Below, in pieces: positions 9,630 to 19,640 of a stretch of 54,361 nt of DNA. The notes below the pieces were generated by a model. That model saw nothing but the letters and a program-made list of their open reading frames with translations, did not search any database and had not been told where the DNA came from. Positions within the stretch are counted from its first letter, which is position 1; every line of letters begins with the position of its first letter. Position numbers and translations under genes: made by a program. This DNA comes from Thermoplasmata archaeon. Lineage in GTDB: Archaea; Thermoplasmatota; Thermoplasmata; Lutacidiplasmatales; UBA184. The stretch is taken from NCBI GenBank assembly GCA_030037875.1, contig JASHPV010000183.1:1-54361 (forward strand), read 5' to 3'.

Positions 9630-10240
9630 GTGCCCGCTCCTCCCGAACAGAGCTGGGAGACCTCTTCCTCGGAGTTGAGGGAAATCGCGAGAGCCGATCC
9701 GGAATCCCAGTAGAACGTGAACTCCCAGTCGGGGGTGGGACCGGCCGCCTGCGTCTCGACGTACGCCACGATCGTGGTGATCGTGGGGCCAGCCCCAGTG
9801 GATACGGTGAAACTGAGCATCAATTCTCGATTCGCGTTAAATCCGTTGTCGGTCTCGTTGAATATCCACACGAGCGCCGTGTCACCGCCGGTGCCGGCAT
9901 TGATCATGTAGTCCGCGCTGGCCGAGGGTAGGGAGGTGGGACTCACCGCGCTAGTGCTGATCAGCGCCGGGGGCGTAGCGGGTGTGCTCAGGTTGTCGAT
10001 GGCCCCAATCTGATCCCAGTACTGCAGCCACGCGCCCGTATGATGGGACCCGTCGCCATTCTCGGCCGGGCCGGCGGTTACGGTAAGGCCCACCGCGGTG
10101 GCGAGTCCGGCGCCAAAAGCTATGGCAATCGCTACGACGACATAGGCCAAGCGGATTTTTTTCCGAATCCAGGGGAACATCCGTCCTTCGTGGTCTCGCC
10201 ATATAGACTCCCGGGGAGGCGTATTTCTGCGTATCGGCAC
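9623..10240 (-). CDS. One-TM surface protein, paralog C
   Basis: TM LAYVVVAIAIAFGAGLATAVGLTVTAG; SADYMINAGTGGD...WIFNE; AYVETQ; FTFYWDSG; ends QLCSGGAGTC*. 7-nt overlap (ATGCTGA) with paralog B. Confidence 0.75.
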   Translation of the reverse strand: MPIRRNTPPRESIWRDHEGRMFPWIRKKIRLAYVVVAIAIAFGAGLATAVGLTVTAGPAENGDGSHHTGAWLQYWDQIGAIDNLSTPATPPALISTSAVSPTSLPSASADYMINAGTGGDTALVWIFNETDNGFNANRELMLSFTVSTGAGPTITTIVAYVETQAAGPTPDWEFTFYWDSGSALAISLNSEEEVSQLCSGGAGTC

Positions 10241-10371
10241 AACGTCGCCCCCGTGGAGCTCGGACTATCCACGGGTGAAGTCTTCGGCGACCTGCACCAG
10301 AACCGCGACCCCAGGGCATAAAACGCCCCCAGCTTCCCGGACGTACGAAAGGTGGGGCGACCCGGCTCGGA

Positions 10372-10914
10372 ATGACCGTCTATATTGGACTCCTTCGAGC
10401 CGTGAACGTGGGCGGCTCCGGTAAGATCGACATGATCGCCCTTGCGGCGCTGTTGAGCCGTATGGGGCTTGGGGACGTGCACACCGTCCTCCAGTCCGGC
10501 AACGTCGTGTTCCGCACCGATGTCACGGAAGTGACCCCGCTGGAAGTTGCCATCGAGCGCGCACTTTCCGAGCAGCTGGGGCTCAGGACCGACGTTTTCG
10601 TTCGCACGCTCCCGGAATGGCGCTCCATCCTGAGACAGAACCCGTTTCCCCTGGAAGCGAAGACAGACCCGGCCCACCTGGTCGTTACGCTCCTGAAACG
10701 GGCTCCCGAACCGAGCGAGTGGAGAGACCTGGAACGATCCATTCCGGGCCGAGAGCGGATTCAAGGGGCCGGCCGCCACGCGTACATCGTTTACCCGGAC
10801 GGAATCGGCACTTCGAAACTCACTGCGGCTGTGATCGAGCGACAATTGTCGACGCGAAGCACGAGCCGAAACTGGAACACGGTACAGAGACTGGATCAAC
10901 TCGCTTCGTCCTGA
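10372..10914 (+). CDS. DUF1697 domain protein
   Basis: YIGLLRAVNVGGSGKIDMIALAALLSRMGLGDVHTVLQSGNVVFRT is the typical DUF1697 N-terminus. Confidence 0.9.
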   Translation: MTVYIGLLRAVNVGGSGKIDMIALAALLSRMGLGDVHTVLQSGNVVFRTDVTEVTPLEVAIERALSEQLGLRTDVFVRTLPEWRSILRQNPFPLEAKTDPAHLVVTLLKRAPEPSEWRDLERSIPGRERIQGAGRHAYIVYPDGIGTSKLTAAVIERQLSTRSTSRNWNTVQRLDQLASS

Positions 10915-13295
10915 GATCGCTCGGTCGCCGGGTTTCCAATACTTCCCCCGGTCGCGTCGGACCCGGGAATGCCCCGCTTGGCCGGCAACATTTCGGCGAG
11001 ACGTTTCCGCGACAGTACCCAGAAGCTGCCGGCGTCGTCCTTACCGTTCCGGATCAGCGCGCCCGCCGAGGCCAGGAAGCGACCCCCGCTCCGTACCCAG
11101 CTCTCCGCGGTCCGAGGATCGACGGACCATCTCGCCCGCAGGTCCGGGAGATGCACGGTCAACTCGGCCCGGTCTCCCGAGCGTTCGACCCATTCGGTCA
11201 AGGCTTCCATCACGGGCGTCGCAGCGTCCGGCCGGGATGGGCCGTTGGGAATCGGACTTGTAGCCCGTTCGGATTTGTCGTGCACGATGGGGGTGGGTTG
11301 GTCGCCCGCCCCAACATCCGTCGGCACGATAGGCCGGAACGAGTTCGGATCCCGCTGTCCCTGGACCGGGCGAGACAACTGGACCCAGTGCGTTTCCGCC
11401 CCTTTGTCGATCAGGATGGCCGCCTCGCCCCGAGGTAATCGGAGGAGGCGCTCGGCCGTGACCTGCGGCACCCACCGGGAGACATCTCTCGCGTCGAACG
11501 GATCTCCCCGAAACAGCACCACGTCAGCCGAGTTGGTCGTAACAGCGTCCCGGACCATCTCTGGAAGGGAGCGCAGCGATTGCGTAACGCTCCAGACGTG
11601 GAGATTGAATCGCCGCCCCAGACGCAACATTTCCGCCACACCTTCGTGGGCGTACCATTGCGCCTCGTCCAGCACGAGAAACACTTTCGTTTGTCTGGTG
11701 CGCACGAGGGCCTCGTTCCATACGAGCGCGAGCACGACCGCGAGCAGGTACCGGGCCGCGGGTTCACCGACTTGGGGCGCGTCGCCGGAAATCACGGTGA
11801 TCCGGCCGGGGGTCACCGCAGCGCCGACGGACCAAGTCGGGGACCGGGCGTCCAGCATCTGCGTCAAGACCGGGCTCCGAGTTATCTCACCCAGTAGCCG
11901 CCGGGCACCGTCGCCGTCTTGGGGCGCGCGTTCAATCCGGCGTCGGATCTCGTCGACCGCTTCTCGAGCGCCGTCCGGTACGGTGCGCCGAGGAAAACCT
12001 TCGGGCGACAGTAACCGCTCGGCTAACGCAAGCGACGATCCGGGCCATTGGCCCGCGGCGCGCAGCGCTTGAAGCAACATCTCCTCGAGCCGCGGACCCC
12101 AAAAGGAGGACTCCGCGTACTGACCTGCCCGGACCCGGCGAAGCGCCGCGACGATATCGCCGAGCAACCGTTCACGGTGTGCCGCACCGTCGCTCCGTTG
12201 GGAAGCGACCTGGTGCAGGAGGTTCAGCGTCAGACCCGGCACGGCCGGCGAAACCCAGGAAACTTGGGGGCTCCTCGCATCCGGAACGCCCGACAGAAAC
12301 TCTCTCGCGGTGTCACCCACCGGATCGAACAGGATCATCGACCCCCACTGGGCGGCTTGCCAGGCGAGCCGGACGATGAGCGAGCTCTTTCCCATGCCCG
12401 TCTCTCCCAACACTAGCAAATGCCGGCCTTGTTCGGACTCGACCGGTAGGCCGACGAAGGAACCCCCCAGGTCTCGCCCAACCCAAAGCCGGGCTCGATC
12501 GGAGCCGTGGGCCGCAGTCGCGGCAATCGGGGTGGGCGGGGGAAACAATCCGACCAGCTCGGCCTCGGTCAGAACGGCATCTCTGCCTAGTCTGGCGAGA
12601 GGGGAGCCGGCGGACCGACAGGCGAACCGGTTTCCGCCTTCAAGATGGGATGTGGCCTCGAGCAGGTGGGCTACCTGGGAACCCGCATCGTCAGCCTTGC
12701 GCCGGGCATCGATCAAAATCCTTCCGGAGACCCTCCACCGCAACCCGGTGCGGCGGGCTTCCTCACGGTCTTTGAGGATGCGTTCTGGAAGTGTCCGTAT
12801 GCGCTCGTCCTTCGCGAGCGGCTCGCCCCATTCGGGGAGCCATTTCTCTCGCGAGGGGAAGCCAAGGTCTGGAACCAGTTCCCACTCCACGGCGACACCG
12901 GCTCGGCTCATGCGGAGTTGCCCCAGCACCGTCTCGGACCATGGGGGCTCATCCGGCGGGGTAGGAAACGGCTGTTCGGCCGCTCCGCCTTGCGTCACTC
13001 TGAACTCGGGTCGCGACTGGGCGAGCCCGTGCCAATCGCCCGCGGCATGCCATTGTCCCATCTCATAGGCGGAGGAGAGTCCGAAATGCAACCATCGTTC
13101 CCCCACTGGGGACGAGACCCCCAGTACCACTCCCCCCGAGTCGCCGGAGGACCATCGCATTCGAAGAGGGATTCCGAGCCCATGAGCCGCGCGAAGAGCC
13201 CGACGCAGGCGACCGACGAATTGTCGGGTTTGATCGGGAGAGACCAAGGCGGAGACCGGCCGGTACCCGTAGCTCCGCCACCCCCGCTGCAGCAC
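10896..13295 (-). CDS. HerA/VirB4-like ATPase (DUF87-type, conjugation/DNA-pump superfamily)
   Basis: HLLVLGETGMGKSSLIVRLAWQAAQWGSMILFDPVGD...VFLVLDEAQWYAHEGVAEMLRLGRRFNLHVWSVTQSLRSLPEMVRDAVTTNSADVVLFR; putative winged-helix-like C-terminus. Confidence 0.82.
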   Translation of the reverse strand: MLQRGWRSYGYRPVSALVSPDQTRQFVGRLRRALRAAHGLGIPLRMRWSSGDSGGVVLGVSSPVGERWLHFGLSSAYEMGQWHAAGDWHGLAQSRPEFRVTQGGAAEQPFPTPPDEPPWSETVLGQLRMSRAGVAVEWELVPDLGFPSREKWLPEWGEPLAKDERIRTLPERILKDREEARRTGLRWRVSGRILIDARRKADDAGSQVAHLLEATSHLEGGNRFACRSAGSPLARLGRDAVLTEAELVGLFPPPTPIAATAAHGSDRARLWVGRDLGGSFVGLPVESEQGRHLLVLGETGMGKSSLIVRLAWQAAQWGSMILFDPVGDTAREFLSGVPDARSPQVSWVSPAVPGLTLNLLHQVASQRSDGAAHRERLLGDIVAALRRVRAGQYAESSFWGPRLEEMLLQALRAAGQWPGSSLALAERLLSPEGFPRRTVPDGAREAVDEIRRRIERAPQDGDGARRLLGEITRSPVLTQMLDARSPTWSVGAAVTPGRITVISGDAPQVGEPAARYLLAVVLALVWNEALVRTRQTKVFLVLDEAQWYAHEGVAEMLRLGRRFNLHVWSVTQSLRSLPEMVRDAVTTNSADVVLFRGDPFDARDVSRWVPQVTAERLLRLPRGEAAILIDKGAETHWVQLSRPVQGQRDPNSFRPIVPTDVGAGDQPTPIVHDKSERATSPIPNGPSRPDAATPVMEALTEWVERSGDRAELTVHLPDLRARWSVDPRTAESWVRSGGRFLASAGALIRNGKDDAGSFWVLSRKRLAEMLPAKRGIPGSDATGGSIGNPATERSQDEAS

Positions 13296-13453
13296 CGTCC
13301 CGGATACCCCTCCGAAATGAACCGGTCGAAGGAGTTCCTATTGGCGGCGACGACGAACGGTGAACGCTGATCCAGCCGGGCGCGCCTCCGGGCACTCGAG
13401 GGCGAGTTAGTCTCAAGTAGCGTCCCCGGTCCTCGACCCCCGGTCGGTTCGAG

Positions 13454-14572
13454 ATGGCGTCGCTCGAGGAGCAGATCGCGGCCATCGAGGACGAGATCCG
13501 GCGGACGCCCTACAACAAGGCCACCTCGGGGCACATCGGCCGACTCCGAGCGCGGATCGCATTCCTCCGGCTCGAGCGAGAGAAGCGGAGTCGCGGGAAA
13601 GGCGGCGGGATCGGGTACGCCGTCCGGAAGTCGGGTCACGCCACGGTGGCGCTGGTGGGCTACCCTTCTGTTGGGAAGTCGACGCTGCTCACCCGGCTGA
13701 CGGGCGCGAACAGCCAAGCGGCGGCCTACGATTTCACGACGGTCTCGATCATTCCAGGCATGATGGACGCCGCCGGCGCCTCTGTGCAGGTTCTCGACAT
13801 GCCCGGCCTCGTGCCGGGTGCCTCGCGGGGCCGGGGGCGGGGCCGGGAAGTTCTCTCCGTCGTCCGATCCGCAGACCTGGTTCTATTCATGATCGACAAG
13901 GATCACCCGGATTTTCGAGGACTTCGGGAGGAGCTGGAAGACGCAGGGGTCCGGGTCAATGCCCGCCGCCCGCGAGTCATTGTTACGCCCGCGGCCCGAG
14001 GCGGGCTCACGATCACGAGCACGGTCAAGCTCACCCGACTGGATCCGGAATCCGCGACTGGCATCGCCCGGGAGTTCGGCCTCCACAACGGCTCGATCGT
14101 CTTCCGGGAGGACGCCACCGCCGAGCAACTGATCGATGTGCTGGCGGGAAACCGGGTCTACCTACCGGCCATCCTTGCCGTAAACAAGTCGGACCTCCTC
14201 GCGCCGGCGGACCGGGCGAAGATTCGGGAGCAGGTCAAGCCTTTCGAACCGATCTTCATCGCCGCCGAATCCGGACAGAACCTGGACGAGCTGGTCCTCG
14301 CCCTCGTGCGGGCGCTCGCATTCATCCGTGTCTATCTGCGCCCGCCGGGCGGCGAGGCGGACCGGGTCGAACCGCTGATCCTCCGGGGGGGCAGCCGCAT
14401 CCAGGACCTCCTGGCCCGATTGCCCCCGGACCTCGGGAAGAACTTCAAGGCCGCGCTCGTCTGGGGTCGCAGCGCACGGTTCCCGGGCCAGACCGTCGGT
14501 CGGGATCATGCGCTCGCGGACGAGGACGTCGTTACGGTGCTCGTGCAGCGCGGTCGCGCCGTTCCGGCGTAG
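13454..14572 (+). CDS. DRG/Obg-family GTP-binding protein with TGS domain
   Basis: EDEIRRTPYNKATSGHIGRLRARIA..., G1 GYPSVGKSTLL, G3 DMPGLVPGASRGRGRGREVLSVVRSADL, NKSD, C-terminal TGS-like. Confidence 0.95.
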   Translation: MASLEEQIAAIEDEIRRTPYNKATSGHIGRLRARIAFLRLEREKRSRGKGGGIGYAVRKSGHATVALVGYPSVGKSTLLTRLTGANSQAAAYDFTTVSIIPGMMDAAGASVQVLDMPGLVPGASRGRGRGREVLSVVRSADLVLFMIDKDHPDFRGLREELEDAGVRVNARRPRVIVTPAARGGLTITSTVKLTRLDPESATGIAREFGLHNGSIVFREDATAEQLIDVLAGNRVYLPAILAVNKSDLLAPADRAKIREQVKPFEPIFIAAESGQNLDELVLALVRALAFIRVYLRPPGGEADRVEPLILRGGSRIQDLLARLPPDLGKNFKAALVWGRSARFPGQTVGRDHALADEDVVTVLVQRGRAVPA

Positions 14573-15290
14573 CGACCCGGACCCGCTTAGAGACGGCCGG
14601 CGGCATCCGGGCCGCCAAGAAGCGATGCTGACGATGGAATGGCTCCAGCACGACCGGGGCCGAGAGGGCCCTCAGGGGGCGAAGCTCCGCGAGCGATCGG
14701 TCGACGAGGACCTCCGGGGATAGGTCCCTACCCAAGCTGGACAGCTTGAGCACCAACAGGAGCGGCCGACCATCACGTAGGAAAAGGTCCGCGTTGCGAC
14801 GAGCGATGCCCACCTGGTCTGGCTGAGCGACGTCGGAGTAGACTCCGTCGACCGGCGGGACCCACCCCGCGTAGTCGTCGGGCCGTCGCGCGTCGCCCAG
14901 AATAGGGAACAGGTTCGGGTACCGCTCCGCCAACCGAAGCAGGCGGGCGAACGGCCGCAAGCTGATCTCCACGGCGTAGACCGCCCCCGTCGGTCCCACG
15001 AGGTCCGCGAGGTGGGACGCGGTGGTCCCCGTAGCAGCGCCTAGGTAGAGCCATCGCTCTCCCGGCTGGGGTACCGGCCCGCCGAATCCCTTGAGCAGGG
15101 CCGATGACAGCTTGCTCCGGTACGGATCCCACCGGCGCCACCACGCGGATCGCACCGGCACGAGGCGCTCTCCGTACACGTCCGGCGGCGTACCCAGGGC
15201 CTCGGTGGCCGGGACCCGTCGGTCGCCCTCTCGAAGCTCATGAAGGCGCGGAGACCATCGTGTCCACGCCGTTGACCCGGACCCGCTCAC
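14532..15290 (-). CDS. flpA: Fibrillarin-like rRNA/tRNA 2'-O-methyltransferase
   Basis: RSKLSSALLKGF...WLYLGAATGTTASHLADLVGPTGAVYAVEIS.RPF..LL.LAE.YPNLFPILGDAR.P..YAG.V..VDGVYSDVAQPDQ. Overlaps the preceding Nop5 gene by 4 nt. Confidence 0.93.
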   Translation of the reverse strand: MSGSGSTAWTRWSPRLHELREGDRRVPATEALGTPPDVYGERLVPVRSAWWRRWDPYRSKLSSALLKGFGGPVPQPGERWLYLGAATGTTASHLADLVGPTGAVYAVEISLRPFARLLRLAERYPNLFPILGDARRPDDYAGWVPPVDGVYSDVAQPDQVGIARRNADLFLRDGRPLLLVLKLSSLGRDLSPEVLVDRSLAELRPLRALSAPVVLEPFHRQHRFLAARMPPAVSKRVRVATPERRDRAARAP

Positions 15291-16195
15291 GACCGTCGCT
15301 TCCTGAGTTGGGCGATTCGTCGTTCTCGCCGGCTAACGAGTTCCGCCGATATCGATCGACCCGACGTGGCATCCGCACGGGCGGCGATGGCCGCTAGAGC
15401 CGCCACCGACCGGGCCAGCGCACCGGACCGGGCGGGCGGAACCTGCGACATCCCCTCCGCGTGGTAAAGGAACCCGAAACGAGGAGAACGCCCGGGACCG
15501 AAGCGTCGGCGAGCCCCGAGCAGTTGAACCCTGGATGCATCCATCCTCGACAGCGGCCCCAGACCCCCGGCAGCGGCGATGAGATGGGCCGCCACGGCTG
15601 GGCCAACGACCGTCGAGAGGTTGGGCGCAACCTTCCGGGCTTGGGCTTCGAGCGCCTCCGTCAGCTCCCTCAAGTGTCGAACCAGCTGATCTCGGGTGGA
15701 CGAAGAGAGACGGGCATAGTCCGATAGAACGGGGGCGCCTTCTGAGACCCAGCTGTCCGCCGCGTTCGTCTCCCGCCGGAGCACCCGTCGCACGCGCTCC
15801 TCTTCCCGGGCCAAGGCCGAAAGGGTGGCTTCCGGGGCTTGCATCGCTCGCTGGAGACGAAGACGGGCGAATGCGATCAGGAGCGTTCTTTCCTCTCGGT
15901 CCGGCCGGAAAGCCACGGCGCGCATCGCCCGACGTTCCGGAAGAGGAGGCACTCGCGACACCAGGTCGTGGTGCTCGAGCCACTCCTGCAAGGGTCGGTC
16001 GCTTGCGAGAATGACGGAGCCGACGGATCGTTTCCGAATCCAATCCAATAGGGCCGGCGGAATGCCGTCCAGGCCTCCGGCCAAAAGCTCTGCCGCCCGT
16101 TGCGGATTTGGGTCGACGGTGCGCTCTTCGAGGATCGTGCCCGCGGCGTCGAGCCAGCGCAGCCACCGGCCCGAGCGAACCAGGGCCTCGGGCAC
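15287..16195 (-). CDS. Nop5/Nop56-family C/D box RNP protein
   Basis: Nop domain: APNLSTVVGPAVAAHLIAAAGGLGPLSRMDASRVQLLGARRR...PRFGFLYHAEGMSQVPP; paired with flpA. Confidence 0.9.
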   Translation of the reverse strand: MPEALVRSGRWLRWLDAAGTILEERTVDPNPQRAAELLAGGLDGIPPALLDWIRKRSVGSVILASDRPLQEWLEHHDLVSRVPPLPERRAMRAVAFRPDREERTLLIAFARLRLQRAMQAPEATLSALAREEERVRRVLRRETNAADSWVSEGAPVLSDYARLSSSTRDQLVRHLRELTEALEAQARKVAPNLSTVVGPAVAAHLIAAAGGLGPLSRMDASRVQLLGARRRFGPGRSPRFGFLYHAEGMSQVPPARSGALARSVAALAAIAARADATSGRSISAELVSRRERRIAQLRKRRS

Positions 16196-16198
16196 GCC

Positions 16199-17605
16199 CT
16201 AGAACTCCTCGAGCACCTTCTGGAAGCGGCGGCGCTCTTCGGGTACCTCGACCGGATATCGGCCCGTCAGGCAGCCGAGACAGAGGTTCTCCTCCGACAT
16301 CCCGATCGCCTCGACGAGGCCCGGCATCGAGAGGTAGTGGACGCTGTCCGCCCCGATCTGTTTCGCGATGCTCTCCTCGGTCCGGCCGGAGGCCACGAGC
16401 TCTCGCCGGTCCTTCATATCGATGCCGAAGTAGCAGGGAGCGGTGATCGGGGGACACCCGATTCGGACGTCCACGCGCGTGGCGCCGGCATGTCGGACCA
16501 TGGCGACGATTTCCTTGAGTGTCGTTCCGCGCACGATCGAGTCGTCCAGCAGCACGACGCGCTTTCCCTGGATGAGCCCGGGAACCGGGTGGAGCTTGAC
16601 CCGGACCTCTTCCTCCCGGCGCTTCTGGTCCGGCAGGATGAACGTCCGCTCGACGAACCGGTTCTTGATCAACGCTTCCACGTACGGGATGCCCGCGATG
16701 GCCGAGAAGCCCAGAGCCTGGGGTCGGGAGGAGTCTGGGACGGGGACGACCACGTCCGCTTCGGTCGGCCGCTCCCGGGCGAGGATCTCTCCGACCCGGC
16801 GGCGGACGTCGTAGACCAGCCGCCCCTCGACGACGGAATCCGGTCGGGAGAAGTATACCCACTCGAACATGCAGTGGGCGCGCTCGTTGGCCCCCGCATA
16901 GCGGGAGCTCCTGAGCGACGCTCCCTTCTCGATCACAAGCACTTCGCCGGGGGCGAGGTCGCGAACGAGCGCGCCGCCCATCAGCTCCAGCGCGACCGAT
17001 TCGCTCGCCACGGCGTACCCGCCGTCCAACGTTCCCAGTACCAGCGGCCGGATGCCCAGCGGGTCCCGGAAGGCGACCAGCTGACTGCCGACCAGCATGA
17101 CGACCGCGTAGCCGCCCACGAGCTCGCTCATCGATTTTCGGACCGCGGATTCGAGGTCCCGGGTCCGGCCGTACTCCAGCGCGATCAGCTGCGCCATGGC
17201 CTCGCTGTCGGCGCTGCCCAGGAATTCGACCCCCTGGGCGAGGAGTCGTCGGCGGAGGTTTTCGTGATTCACGATGTCGCCGTTGTGCGCGAGCGCGGCG
17301 TCCTCGTCGCGCAGGCGGAGGCTCAGCGGCTGGGCGTTCTCGATGTCGGACGTGCCCGTCGTGGAGTACCGAACATGGCCGATCCCGACCGGCCCGCGCA
17401 GCGACTCGAGGAGTTCCCGATTGAAGACGTCGTGGACCAGGCCCATCCCTTTTCGATGGTGCAAGGTGCCGTGCGAGGCGGTGGCGATGCCGGCGGACTC
17501 CTGTCCGCGGTGCTGAAGCGCGCGGAGCCCTCGGTAGAGGTAGGGTGCCGCTCCTTTACCGGAGAGCGATACCCCCACCACTCCACAGTGCTCATGCAGC
17601 GCCAT
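16199..17605 (-). CDS. purF: Amidophosphoribosyltransferase
   Basis: HCGVVGVSL...LYRGLRALQHRGQESAGIAT; VVLLDDSIVRGTTLKEIV PRPP loop; CLTGRYP. Confidence 0.97.
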   Translation of the reverse strand: MALHEHCGVVGVSLSGKGAAPYLYRGLRALQHRGQESAGIATASHGTLHHRKGMGLVHDVFNRELLESLRGPVGIGHVRYSTTGTSDIENAQPLSLRLRDEDAALAHNGDIVNHENLRRRLLAQGVEFLGSADSEAMAQLIALEYGRTRDLESAVRKSMSELVGGYAVVMLVGSQLVAFRDPLGIRPLVLGTLDGGYAVASESVALELMGGALVRDLAPGEVLVIEKGASLRSSRYAGANERAHCMFEWVYFSRPDSVVEGRLVYDVRRRVGEILARERPTEADVVVPVPDSSRPQALGFSAIAGIPYVEALIKNRFVERTFILPDQKRREEEVRVKLHPVPGLIQGKRVVLLDDSIVRGTTLKEIVAMVRHAGATRVDVRIGCPPITAPCYFGIDMKDRRELVASGRTEESIAKQIGADSVHYLSMPGLVEAIGMSEENLCLGCLTGRYPVEVPEERRRFQKVLEEF

Positions 17606-17691
17606 GGGCGAGGAAACAGGTGGCTCCGCCGGGGAGGACCCGGCGGAGGGTCTTAAGGCGAACGGCGGCCGGAGGTAACCTGACGGCTTCC

Positions 17692-18003
17692 TCAGCCGAA
17701 GAGAGCGGAGAGACCCTCGGCGGCTTCCTCTTCGGTGACGCCCTTCTCTTCCTTCTTCTCTTCTTTCTTCTCGCCCTTGCCCTCTTTCTTTTCCGCGGGG
17801 GCGGCGGCCGGCGCGGCGACGGCCACGGTCTCGGCCTTCTTCAGGACCTCGGCGATGTTCACGCCCTCGAGCGAGGCCAGGAGCGCCTTCACGCGGGCGG
17901 CGTCCGCGGAGATCCCAGCGGCCTTGAGGACCCCGTCGATTCCCTTCTCGTCGATCGGCTTGCCCGCGGCGTTGAGCAGCAGGGCGCTGTACACGTACTC
18001 CAT
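17692..18003 (-). CDS. rpl12: 50S ribosomal protein P1 (archaeal L12)
   Basis: [31 protein letters not shown]...[33 protein letters not shown]. Confidence 0.95.
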   Translation of the reverse strand: MEYVYSALLLNAAGKPIDEKGIDGVLKAAGISADAARVKALLASLEGVNIAEVLKKAETVAVAAPAAAPAEKKEGKGEKKEEKKEEKGVTEEEAAEGLSALFG

Positions 18004-18025
18004 CGTTCTTCCTCCTCTGGTTCCT

Positions 18026-18895
18026 CTATGATGCAGGGGTTCCTGTCAGGTCGTGAAGGGCCTTCGCCTCTCGGAAGGCCCGGGCAAGGATCTCGGGAAG
18101 GGTCGTGGCCGTGGGATACGCCGATTCGACCGCCAGCGCGATGGCCCCCCGGTAGGCCTTCGAGAGGAGAATTGGGATAGATTCCGGTGTAAAGTAGCCG
18201 ACCTCGACCGCGAGGGCCAGGGCACGGAGGTGGGCCCGCGCGAGTTCCGCCCGTTGCTGGGCCAGGTCGACGGCGAGTACGTTCGGGGCGTAGAAGGTCT
18301 CTCGCTCGACGGCAGCCCGAAGGTCGAGTCCGACCTCCAGCGGGAAGATGTTGAGCCGGGTCAGCAGGTTCGCTTTCTCGGCGGAGAGGACCTCCCCGGC
18401 CTTCGCAACGACGGAGTCCTTCTTGAGCACGACCTTGCCTTTTTCGATGGCGGCGGGGAACCCCGCGTGCTGCAGCTCCGCCACGATCGGGCCCGGTCGG
18501 AACGGCGTCTCCCCGCCGGGAACGAGGATGTCGTTCGGGGCGATGGACCCGCCGCGCGCGGGCGTCGGGGAGCGCGTCTGGACCAGTTCCTGGTAGAGGG
18601 AGAACGGGTTTCCATCCGCCGCGATGATTCCCGTTTGGTCCGTGACGTAGTCGAGGAGCGGCTGGAGGGACGGACGCTCCTTGGCCGCCTGCTCGAGCGC
18701 GTGGCGAATGGCACTGTTCGGAGCGACAACCAGTGGGTGGCCCCGTTCGAGCAGGTCCTTCCGCATTTTTTGCAACGCGGCGGCGGGAACACCCCGGATC
18801 CCCACGAGCGCAGTCACGGGATGGTCGAGGACCATCTTTTGGAGGCTCGCCACTCGAGCGATCTTCTCGGGCGGCACGGAAGCGCGGCCGGGCAT
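18026..18895 (-). CDS. rplP0: 50S ribosomal protein L10 (P0)
   Basis: [41 protein letters not shown]...[56 protein letters not shown]. Start placed at [11 protein letters not shown] (18895), not the upstream ORF start. Confidence 0.95.
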   Translation of the reverse strand: MPGRASVPPEKIARVASLQKMVLDHPVTALVGIRGVPAAALQKMRKDLLERGHPLVVAPNSAIRHALEQAAKERPSLQPLLDYVTDQTGIIAADGNPFSLYQELVQTRSPTPARGGSIAPNDILVPGGETPFRPGPIVAELQHAGFPAAIEKGKVVLKKDSVVAKAGEVLSAEKANLLTRLNIFPLEVGLDLRAAVERETFYAPNVLAVDLAQQRAELARAHLRALALAVEVGYFTPESIPILLSKAYRGAIALAVESAYPTATTLPEILARAFREAKALHDLTGTPAS

Positions 18896-18908
18896 CGGTT
18901 CTCCTTCC

Positions 18909-19547
18909 TCACCAGAGCCGGATCGCGGGTCCCATCGTCGTCTTGACGTAGACCGACTCGATATTGTTGCGGCCCCGTTCCAACTTGCCGACGATGCGCT
19001 GGAGCAGAGCATCGATGTTCTGGGCCGTATCGGCCGGCGGCATGCTACGAGTGCCCACCGCGGCGTGGAGCGTCCGGTTGCCCTTGGACCGTACTCGAAT
19101 CGATCGCTTGAGCGCTTGGATGGCGTTCGAGGGGTCGCTGCCCGGTGGGAGGGGTCGAGGCATTTTGCCGCGCGGGCCCAGGACCACCCCGAGCCGCTTT
19201 CCGATCGTGGGCATCAAGGGAGCCTCGGCCAGAAAGAAGTCGATGTCTTCCACGAGCTTCTTGGCGGCTTTTTTGTTGGAGAACAGGTCGTCCATCTCGG
19301 CCGGAGAGATCGCCCGGTCCGCGACTCCGCGGACCCGCTGGAGCATTTCGGGACTGCCAAAGACCGCGACGCGGGTCGTCTTCCCTCGTCCCTTCGGGAG
19401 GGCGAGCTCCTCTTCAATCCGGTTCTTGGGAACTGAGAGGTCGAGGTCCTTGAGATTGATCGACAGATCGATGGTCTCCGGAAACTTCCGTTCCGGCGCC
19501 TTGGAGATAGCCTCGGTGACCACTTCCACCGCCGGACGATCCGCCAT
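18909..19547 (-). CDS. rpl1: 50S ribosomal protein L1
   Basis: ETIDLSINLKDLDLSVPKNRIEEELALPKGRGK...VLGPRGKMPRPLPPGSDP, followed by P0 and P1 (L1-L10-L12 order). Confidence 0.95.
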   Translation of the reverse strand: MADRPAVEVVTEAISKAPERKFPETIDLSINLKDLDLSVPKNRIEEELALPKGRGKTTRVAVFGSPEMLQRVRGVADRAISPAEMDDLFSNKKAAKKLVEDIDFFLAEAPLMPTIGKRLGVVLGPRGKMPRPLPPGSDPSNAIQALKRSIRVRSKGNRTLHAAVGTRSMPPADTAQNIDALLQRIVGKLERGRNNIESVYVKTTMGPAIRLW

Positions 19548-19640
19548 AATCTCCTCGTGGGATGCGGGGCCGCCGAGCAGGCCCCCCTAGATAAAGACTT
19601 AGGTCGGCGCCCCCGAGAAACGAGGTCGAAGTCCTCGTCG

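Noticed and set aside
15333-16862. 509-aa minus-strand ORF
   Set aside because: Out-of-frame shadow of Nop5 and purF; Arg/Pro/Gly-rich composition without any domain signal.
16100-17656. 518-aa plus-strand ORF
   Set aside because: Antisense to unmistakable purF and the Nop5 start; an artefact of high GC with few stops.
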